A DNA stretch of 10,595 nt from Bacillota bacterium (GTDB lineage Bacteria > Bacillota > Dethiobacteria > DTU022), in the NCBI GenBank assembly GCA_012727685.1, contig JAAYGO010000012.1, positions 1 through 10,595 of the forward strand, given 5' to 3'. Numbering within the stretch: position 1 is the stretch's first letter; each line of letters begins with the position of its first letter. The position numbers and the translations under genes were made by a program. The notes below the pieces were generated by a model, which saw only the letters and a list, made by a program, of their open reading frames with translations, was not told where the DNA came from and did no database searches. Positions 5,784 through 10,595 of this stretch are shown here, one piece after another.

Positions 5784-6861
5784 CTCCTTCCGCTCTCTCC
5801 TCCCGGGGAAGGACGCAGACGATCATAAAGCTCCCTGCCGCCGGGTTGATCGTGATCTGCCCTCCGGCGTTGCGCACCCTCTCCTTCATCCCGCTGATCC
5901 CTAAACCCTCCCGGATCGTTTCGCAGCCTCTGCCGTTATCTTTGATATAGAGGCGGATAATCTTTTCCCGGATCTCCAGGTGAACCTCTACCCGATCCGC
6001 CCCCGAATGGCGGGCTGCATTGGTCAACGCCTCCTTGAGCGTGGACGATAGAATTTCAACCTGATGGGGAGTCAGCGCCGTGAAATCTCCGCCCGGGCGG
6101 AAATCGACGGGACAGAAGCGAAAATTTTCGATAATTGCTTCGAAATAGGCCAATCCGGGCTCTTCAGCGGGCTTCAGATTATGGACGGTATCCCGCAGCA
6201 GCTCCACCGCCCCGGCCAGGCCGCTTATGGCCTGCTGCAGCATTCCCTCTGCTTTCACCGGATCTTTCCCCTGGACTTTGGCTGTGGCCTGAAGCAGCAG
6301 CAATATCCCGGCCAGTTTATGCCCAACACTGTCATGGATTTCCCGGGCAATGCGGTTGCGTTCCCGGATTTCGGCGAGGTGGGCTGTTTTCCGTGCCGCC
6401 TGGAGCAACTTCGCCTTGGTCTCCTCCAGGGCGTAGCGTGTTTGCCGCTCCCGGTCATATGCCTGCTGGTAAGTAGTCTTTCGCTCTAGCAACTGGCGGC
6501 GTAAAAATCCGGCATAGCCGCTGATCACCAGCAGTAATAAATAGGCTGCCGACCAGGGGCTGAGAAAAAAAATAAAACCGGCGGGCGCCAGGGCGAGTGC
6601 GTAATAGTGCAGCCCCCGCGACGCCAGATCAAAGGCGGTGCTGCCGTAAAGCGCCAGGTAAACCGGATCCGCCCAGGAGAGCAGGAAAACCAGCAGCGCT
6701 TCTCCCGCCAGCAGCCAGGCGAGGTCCGCATACTTTTCCCGGTAAATATATGAAGCCACCAGCAGTAATAGCCCCATCACCTCCAGGTGTGCGGCACTGC
6801 CGCCGGCTGTTTTTATGGTAATCACGAAGAGCAGGCAGATTACTTTAATGAAATAGCTCAT
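5761..6861 (-). CDS. Membrane sensor histidine kinase, HisKA_3 type (LnrJ/LiaS-like)
   Basis: A NarL-partner class kinase of about 366 residues. Numbered from the ATG at 6861, the first 120 or so residues form four or five membrane segments with almost no extracellular domain, suggesting detection of a membrane-located signal. A helical linker leads to the dimerisation domain with phospho-acceptor H176 in AREIHDSVGHKL, then a HATPase_c domain with the N box EALTNAARHS (N281), DNGRG (D308) and GLGISGM (319-325). All catalytic motifs are intact. The frame extends to a TTG at 6903 and another ATG at 6876. I chose 6861 because only it has a (weak) GCGGGG site at a normal distance and it begins directly at the first membrane segment. 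It is translationally coupled to the regulator. The upstream gap to the exporter genes contains repeats and a possible separate promoter. Confidence 0.92.
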   Translation of the reverse strand: MSYFIKVICLLFVITIKTAGGSAAHLEVMGLLLLVASYIYREKYADLAWLLAGEALLVFLLSWADPVYLALYGSTAFDLASRGLHYYALALAPAGFIFFLSPWSAAYLLLLVISGYAGFLRRQLLERKTTYQQAYDRERQTRYALEETKAKLLQAARKTAHLAEIRERNRIAREIHDSVGHKLAGILLLLQATAKVQGKDPVKAEGMLQQAISGLAGAVELLRDTVHNLKPAEEPGLAYFEAIIENFRFCPVDFRPGGDFTALTPHQVEILSSTLKEALTNAARHSGADRVEVHLEIREKIIRLYIKDNGRGCETIREGLGISGMKERVRNAGGQITINPAAGSFMIVCVLPREERAEGDERAGAL

Positions 6862-6966
6862 CGGTTGCCCCGCCATTCCGCTATTTTCGAGCCGGTCAAG
6901 CAATCTTTAGCAAACCCCCATGCCCCTACCATACGCGGTGCGCCGATGAAAATGGTGCCGTTAATA

Positions 6967-7014
6967 ATCCCCCTCCACCCTTTGGGAGGGGAGGGTCAGG
7001 GTGAAGGAGGCTGC
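6967..7014. repeat. Dispersed CACCCTGACCC-type repeat element
   Basis: This G/C-asymmetric stretch begins with C-rich CCCCCTCCACCC, turns at TTT, and continues GGGAGGGGAGGGTCAGGGTG. It can fold into an imperfect hairpin. It resembles the short C-rich/G-rich repeat found in many unrelated bacterial genomes between genes. The minus-strand end (complement of 6993-7014) closely matches the last 21 bases of the window, so at least two copies flank the ABC operon. Confidence 0.5.
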
Positions 7015-7047
7015 ATCCGGCTACCGTATTATCAGAGCAGCTCTGGA

Positions 7048-7091
7048 GAACCGTCCCGTTGATAAGCTTGTCATCGGAACCGTCCCCTTGA
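7048..7091 (+). repeat. Tandem GAACCGTCCC-TTGA repeat words
   Basis: GAACCGTCCCGTTGA (7048-7062) recurs as GAACCGTCCCCTTGA (7077-7091), one mismatch, 29 bases apart. CGTCCCCTTG is also at 224-233, and TGTCCCCTTG ends the hairpin repeat at the right edge. Such words mark dispersed hairpin repeats mobilised by IS200-like REP-associated transposases in related Clostridia; no such transposase is encoded here. Confidence 0.5.
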
Positions 7092-7107
7092 CCATTTCCT
7101 TACATAA

Positions 7108-7136
7108 TTTTTACACTAACGGATGAGCTCTGACAA
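7108..7136 (-). promoter_or_regulatory. Candidate promoter for the kinase/regulator genes
   Basis: On the minus strand TTGTCA (7136-7131) and TAAAAA (7113-7108) are 17 bases apart. Transcription would start near 7101, about 240 bases upstream of the kinase ATG, and would run through the repeat words. The CCTTGTCA word covering the -35 also occurs at 10493-10486 in front of the exporter operon, hinting at shared control. Confidence 0.4.
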
Positions 7137-7158
7137 GGTTTAATCTATGGCGAGCGGA

Positions 7159-8280
7159 TTACCGCTGCGCCACATCGATCCGCCGCCAACTGCCCAGTAG
7201 AAAAAAGACCAGGGCGTACAGCAGCATGATCACAATCTCCAGCGCGGCGGTAGTGAGGGGATTGCCCAGGATCACTTTTTGCACCGCATCAATGGCCCAG
7301 GATGGCGGCATGAAACGCCCGATCTGCTGCAAGATCTGCGGCATCATCTCCCGGGGCCAGAGCAGCCCGCCGAGCATGCACATGGGGATGATAATCAGCG
7401 ATGCGGCAACCCCCGCCTGCCGGGGAGTTCTGGCCAGCTCCGACAGAGCGACCGCGAAGGAAACGCAAAGCAGGGCATAAACGGCCATAACCGCAAAGAG
7501 ATTCAGGACCGAAGGGCCCAGGTAAATGCCAAAGATAAAATGCACTGCCAGGTAGACACCGGCAACCTGGAGCAAGGCCACAACCAGAAAGCTCAAAATG
7601 GCCTGCAGCATATAGGCGAGCATGGTCACCGGAGCAGCCAGGATGCGATATAGAGTGCGGTTTTCCCGGTCCCGCAGCAAAAAAATCGCGGCTGTGGTCG
7701 CCAGAAAGAGCATGCTCATGGCCAGCAGGCCGGTCCCGCCGAGGACAGGGCTGACATCCTTTTCCCCTTCCGCCAGAATCGCTTTGTCCAGGATAAAGCT
7801 GCCGCTCGCATAATAGCCCATACCGCGATAAAAAAGCCCTTCATCTCCGCCGGCCGCCGCCGCAATAGTGCGCGCGGCGCTGATGAAGCCAGCCAGGTTG
7901 ATTTTAACCGGCAAGGCGGTATTGCTCTCCCGGATACTGTAGCCCCGGATGACCGGTTCCCGGTTCTTGAGGATCGCTGTGGTGAATCCCGGTTCGATCA
8001 CGAGGACATAATCTGCCTTACCTTCGGCCAGGGCGCTTCTGATCTGGGTTTCATCCACAAGATCAATGATGCGGTTTTTCCCTGCCAGGCTTTCCGCCAG
8101 CATCCGGGTCAGAGGGGTATTGTCCCGGTCAACCAATCCGACGGCGAGCTTCCTGCCGTAGCCAGCCGGGTTGCTATAACCGAAGAGGAAACCGATCAGC
8201 AGGGCCGGGGCCACCAGCATAATCAGCACATGGAATGTGTTGCGCAGCAGGCGTTTTAAAAAATGGCTAGAAATAATCAA
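7159..8280 (-). CDS. ABC-2 type exporter permease (second permease, LnrN/LnrM-like)
   Basis: A 373-residue integral membrane subunit of the ABC2_membrane_3 type. One N-terminal membrane segment (about 17-35) is followed by a large extracellular domain (about 36-175), then five membrane segments to the C-terminus ending in LLGSWRRIDVAQR. This 1+5 layout is typical of DrrB/YhgE-like drug and lipid exporters. It would pair with the other permease of the operon as a heterodimer driven by the ATPase. The start is TTG (8280-8278), overlapping the TGA of the upstream permease as TTGA. The AAGGAGGAGG site lies inside the end of that gene, so translation is coupled. It is the last exporter gene; a 297-base gap with repeats separates it from the kinase. 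Confidence 0.9.
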   Translation of the reverse strand: MIISSHFLKRLLRNTFHVLIMLVAPALLIGFLFGYSNPAGYGRKLAVGLVDRDNTPLTRMLAESLAGKNRIIDLVDETQIRSALAEGKADYVLVIEPGFTTAILKNREPVIRGYSIRESNTALPVKINLAGFISAARTIAAAAGGDEGLFYRGMGYYASGSFILDKAILAEGEKDVSPVLGGTGLLAMSMLFLATTAAIFLLRDRENRTLYRILAAPVTMLAYMLQAILSFLVVALLQVAGVYLAVHFIFGIYLGPSVLNLFAVMAVYALLCVSFAVALSELARTPRQAGVAASLIIIPMCMLGGLLWPREMMPQILQQIGRFMPPSWAIDAVQKVILGNPLTTAALEIVIMLLYALVFFLLGSWRRIDVAQR

Positions 8281-9419
8281 GCCAGCCTCCTCCTTTCAGC
8301 TACCATGGCAATGGCAAAGGTGACCAGGATGAACAGGACCATTAGTCCCAGGAGAAACGCGGTCTGCGTGACCGGTCCGCCATAAATAGTATTGAAGATG
8401 GCGGTCTGGGCCAGGTAATTGGGAGAAAGGTGCTGCAGAGCGTTGAAAACGGGGCCGGGAGATGCGATTTTGAAATAGCCCCCGGCAATAAATGTTGAAA
8501 CGGGAATGAATATGTTTAGCACGCCTCCGGCAACCATTTCATTGCGGGCTACCATGGCCACCATGGTGCCCAGGGAGATGGAGAGGAGCACCAGGGAAAA
8601 CGCAATCAACAAGATCAGCGGCAGGTTGTCACCCCAGTTTACTTTGTAGACCAGGCCGGTGATAGCCAGCACCAGCAGCAGCTGCAGAAAGACGGTCACC
8701 ACGTTTGCCAGCACCAGGCCGGCGTAATGCTCCGCACCCCTGACCGGACTGCCCTTGATCCTTCTGCCCACGGCATCGAGATAGCTTTCCCGCATTCCGT
8801 AACAGGCATAGAGGGAGCCGTACATAATAATCATCACCAGCATGGTTACCGCGTAATAATCCATCGCCCCCGGCATGACCCCCGATGCGGCCAGCGGCTG
8901 TTCGACGATTGCCGCGCCGCCATAACTGTATAAAACTTCCGTCGTCCCCAACTGCTGCAGCGCCACCGCTGCATTGGCCCCGTGAATGAAACTGTCCAGC
9001 ACATTCCCAACAATGGAAGCCTCCATGGCCAGGTTGGGAGCCACGGTCACCCTGAGGGCAGCTTTTCCCGCTGGCAGCATCCCGCTGCTGAAGTCCTCCG
9101 GCACATGAACCAGGGCTGCATATTCGCCTTCCCGCAGCTTGCTTAAAGCCTCTTCCAGCGAATGCTCCGGGCGCACCGCCAGGATTTCTTTAACTTCATC
9201 ACTCAAGATAAAACGTTCAAAGTATGCTCCGGCCTGGCCCCGGTCTTCATTCAGGTAGCCGACTGCAACCGGCTCCAAGCTTTCTGGTTGAAAGAATGAG
9301 TTTAAAGCCGTCCCCAGGATTAAAATGAGGAGTAGCGGCAGCAGCGTCATCTGCAACAGGCTGCTGGTATCCCTGAAGTTTCTTGCAAGGGCAAAATAAA
9401 AAATGGTGAGCATGCGCAT
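8277..9419 (-). CDS. ABC-2 type exporter permease (first permease, LnrM/LnrN-like)
   Basis: A 380-residue membrane subunit, similar in layout to its downstream partner but only distantly alike in sequence. A membrane segment at about 20-42 (LLQMTLLPLLLILILGTALNSFF), an extracellular domain to about 185, then five membrane segments including YYAVTMLVMIIMYGSLYACYG and a final LLGLMVLFILVTFAIAMVAE. The extracellular domain is expected to contact the substrate or wall; its specificity cannot be read. The start ATG at 9419 follows GGGGGGAG closely, and the gene begins 12 bases after the ATPase stop. Its 3' end carries the ribosome site for the next permease. Together these show one tightly packed exporter operon. 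Confidence 0.9.
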   Translation of the reverse strand: MRMLTIFYFALARNFRDTSSLLQMTLLPLLLILILGTALNSFFQPESLEPVAVGYLNEDRGQAGAYFERFILSDEVKEILAVRPEHSLEEALSKLREGEYAALVHVPEDFSSGMLPAGKAALRVTVAPNLAMEASIVGNVLDSFIHGANAAVALQQLGTTEVLYSYGGAAIVEQPLAASGVMPGAMDYYAVTMLVMIIMYGSLYACYGMRESYLDAVGRRIKGSPVRGAEHYAGLVLANVVTVFLQLLLVLAITGLVYKVNWGDNLPLILLIAFSLVLLSISLGTMVAMVARNEMVAGGVLNIFIPVSTFIAGGYFKIASPGPVFNALQHLSPNYLAQTAIFNTIYGGPVTQTAFLLGLMVLFILVTFAIAMVAERRRLA

Positions 9420-9431
9420 GGATCTCCCCCC

Positions 9432-10364
9432 TTAATCCCGCAGCGTCCTGCCGGTTAAAGTCAAGAAGACGCTTTCCAGGGTGATCCGCTCTACATTGAG
9501 AGAGACGATTTCGGTTCCCGCGGCCGTAATCAGATCGATCAGCCGGCGCACCATGCCGCTATTTCTAGCGGCCATCACGGTGAGGGTTTTCTCCGCGAGG
9601 CCGCACTCCCTGACCCCGTGCAGCTTTTTGATCTGCTCCACCAGGGTATAGCCGGCCGCCGCCACTTCGATCACAATGCGCTCCTCTGAGGAGACAAGCT
9701 CTTTGAGCTCGTCCGTGGTGCCCAGGGCAATCACGCGCCCCTGGTCCATGATGGCAATGCGGGTGCACAGTTCTTCCGCTTCTTCCATGTAGTGGGTTGT
9801 ATAGAGGATCGTGGCGCCCTGCTCGTGCAGCTCCCGCACCGAATCGAGGATATGCTTGCGCGACTGGGGATCGATCCCCACTGTCGGTTCGTCCATAATG
9901 ATCAACCGGGGATGGTGGACAAGTGCGCAGGCAATGTTTAAACGACGCTTCATTCCCCCGGAAAACTTGCGCGGAAACTGATTTTTTTTCTCTTCCAGCC
10001 AGGCAAAGGAGAGCGCCTCATGCACCCTCTCCCGCAACAGGGCTCCCTGCAGGTCATAAAGCCTGCCGAAAAAGGACACGTTCTCCGCAGCCGTCAAATC
10101 TTCGTAAATGGCGATCTCCTGCGGCACGATCCCGATCTGCTTCTTGATCTGCGCGGCGTTTTCGCCTAACTGCTGCCCGAAGATCTTGATGGTCCCCCCG
10201 TCTATTCTGGTCAGGCCAAGCAGCATATTCAGCGTGGTGGTTTTTCCCGCCCCATTCGGGCCGAGCAGCCCCAGGATCTCCCCTTCCCGGATCTCCAAGT
10301 TAACGTGATCAACGGCGAGCAGATCGCCGTAACGCTTTACCAGGTCGTTTATCTCCACCAGCAT
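9432..10364 (-). CDS. ABC exporter ATP-binding protein (DrrA/LnrL-like)
   Basis: A 310-residue cytoplasmic ATPase driving the two permeases. Motifs in order: Walker A GPNGAGKT (35-42), Q-loop Q82 in VPQE, ABC signature FSGGM (134-138), Walker B LIIMDEP (154-160, catalytic E159), D-loop GID (163-165) and switch H191 in TTHYMEEAEELC. All are intact. Residues beyond about 220 form the C-terminal extension usual in DrrA/CcmA-like drug-export ATPases. It is the first gene of the operon, with GGGGAGG nine bases before ATG 10364. Two candidate promoters and a dyad lie upstream. The set of ATPase, two ABC-2 permeases, kinase and regulator matches the content of B. subtilis lnrLMN-lnrJK; the assignment to that family is by gene content and layout, not alignment. 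Confidence 0.95.
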   Translation of the reverse strand: MLVEINDLVKRYGDLLAVDHVNLEIREGEILGLLGPNGAGKTTTLNMLLGLTRIDGGTIKIFGQQLGENAAQIKKQIGIVPQEIAIYEDLTAAENVSFFGRLYDLQGALLRERVHEALSFAWLEEKKNQFPRKFSGGMKRRLNIACALVHHPRLIIMDEPTVGIDPQSRKHILDSVRELHEQGATILYTTHYMEEAEELCTRIAIMDQGRVIALGTTDELKELVSSEERIVIEVAAAGYTLVEQIKKLHGVRECGLAEKTLTVMAARNSGMVRRLIDLITAAGTEIVSLNVERITLESVFLTLTGRTLRD

Positions 10365-10411
10365 TTTCGCCTACCTCCCCGGCAACTGATTTAACGCTAA
10401 ACCCTAGCTTA

Positions 10412-10440
10412 ATCATACGTTAAACCGTTGCCCGGGAACA
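10412..10440 (-). promoter_or_regulatory. Alternative activator-type promoter for the exporter operon
   Basis: On the minus strand a good -10 TATGAT (10417-10412) has only a poor -35 TGTTCC (10440-10435) at 17 bases. A weak -35 with a dyad centred 64-75 bases upstream of the start near 10405 is the layout expected for activation by a response regulator. It competes with the promoter reading inside the dyad itself. Confidence 0.35.
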
Positions 10441-10462
10441 GTGTGTGGAAGAATAACGGAGG

Positions 10463-10491
10463 ATGACATTTGTCATATCTGAATATGACAA
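10463..10491 (-). promoter_or_regulatory. Three-half-site TGTCAT operator, possibly overlapping a promoter
   Basis: ATGACA (10463-10468), TGTCAT (10471-10476) and ATGACA (10485-10490) form two overlapping dyads. One is ATGACA-TT-TGTCAT. The other is the perfect TGTCATAT-CTGA-ATATGACA (10471-10490). The same bases can be read on the minus strand as a promoter: TTGTCA (10491-10486), 17 bases, TGTCAT (10468-10463). It lies about 100 bases upstream of the ATPase gene. It is the strongest candidate binding site for the operon's regulator. Whether it serves activation or repression depends on which promoter is used. Confidence 0.5.
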
Positions 10492-10511
10492 GGGGGCGTC
10501 TTGGCGTTCAT

Positions 10512-10570
10512 TTTCTTTAAAAAGAAAGGGACAATTCCCGTAAAATGGGTTACGAGAGCTGTCCCCTTGA
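10512..10570. repeat. Nested hairpin repeat of the GTCCC family
   Basis: Outer arms GGGACA (10528-10533) and TGTCCC (10560-10565) enclose a symmetric five-by-five internal loop and inner arms CGTAA (10539-10543) and TTACG (10550-10554). The loop is six bases. It ends in CCTTGA like the words at 7077-7091. A second small hairpin TTTCTTT/AAAGAAA (10512-10527) adjoins it on the left. The shape suggests a non-autonomous, REP-like mobile repeat. Confidence 0.55.
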
Positions 10571-10574
10571 TTGA

Positions 10575-10595
10575 GTAGCCTCCCCCACCCTGCCC
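10575..10595 (+). repeat. Start of a second CACCCTG-CCC repeat copy, cut by the window edge
   Basis: The last 21 bases (GTAGCCTCC..CACCCTGCCC) match the minus strand of 6993-7014 (GCAGCCTCC..CACCCTGACCC), differing at three substitutions and one missing A. The rest of the element would lie beyond the window. It follows the GTCCC hairpin repeat by four bases. Confidence 0.45.

Noticed and set aside
6064..6489. Plus-strand frames of 113-141 residues opposite the kinase
   Set aside because: They are antisense to intact HisKA_3 and HATPase motifs and are rich in Pro, Arg and Cys, as expected for shadow frames of GC-rich coding DNA.
6861..6903. Longer kinase start at TTG 6903
   Set aside because: No Shine-Dalgarno site precedes it, and the added 14 residues are polar and lie before the first membrane segment; kept only as an alternative.
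7279..7653. 124-residue plus-strand frame opposite the second permease
   Set aside because: It is antisense to a well-formed ABC-2 permease with coupled translation; the frame is a highly charged His/Gln-rich shadow.

Overview
The window reads as a chromosomal segment from a moderately GC-rich anaerobic Bacillota, most like the Peptococcaceae/Thermoanaerobacterales side of the Clostridia. This is inferred from strong AGGAGG-type Shine-Dalgarno sites, several TTG start codons, sigma-A style promoters, a membrane-anchored 3D-domain cell-wall protein, and dispersed hairpin repeats built on GTCCC words. No rRNA, tRNA, CRISPR array, transposase gene or phage gene was seen.

Left part (1-3920). Positions 1-308 hold no long gene. 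They carry a possible leftward promoter with an inverted repeat at the edge and a good rightward promoter for a small flavin-binding split-barrel protein (309-719). A near-perfect 33-base palindrome separates that gene from a leftward pair: a short-chain dehydrogenase/reductase (1790-2596) followed by a two-domain cupin (818-1666). The pair probably forms one metabolic unit of unknown substrate. A 430-base spacer (2597-3028) holds a GTCCC palindrome, a candidate promoter and a possible 46-codon ORF. It leads into a rightward 3D-domain protein (3029-3481). A leftward YbjQ-family protein follows (3600-3920).

Right part (4051-10595). All genes run leftward. An ABC exporter operon comes first: ATPase 9432-10364, then two ABC-2 permeases that overlap by a TTGA coupling. 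After a repeat-filled gap comes a NarL/LiaS-class sensor kinase overlapping its LuxR-type response regulator, then a protein made of two fused GNAT acetyltransferase domains. ATPase plus two ABC-2 permeases plus kinase plus regulator is the gene complement of the Bacillus subtilis LnrJK-LnrLMN (YfiJK-LMN) system, which senses and exports linearmycin-type polyenes. The likely role here is therefore sensing and removal of an amphipathic antimicrobial or lipid-active compound. The compound itself cannot be read from the sequence. A three-half-site TGTCAT dyad in front of the ATPase gene is the best candidate control site.

The exporter genes are flanked on both sides by the same two kinds of short dispersed repeat: GTCCC hairpin words and a CACCCTGaCCC element. 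This may mean the exporter block was moved or inserted relative to the kinase/regulator genes. No clearly unprecedented system was found. The most interesting points are the operator dyad, the repeat-flanked exporter, the double GNAT downstream of the regulator, and the SDR/double-cupin pair.
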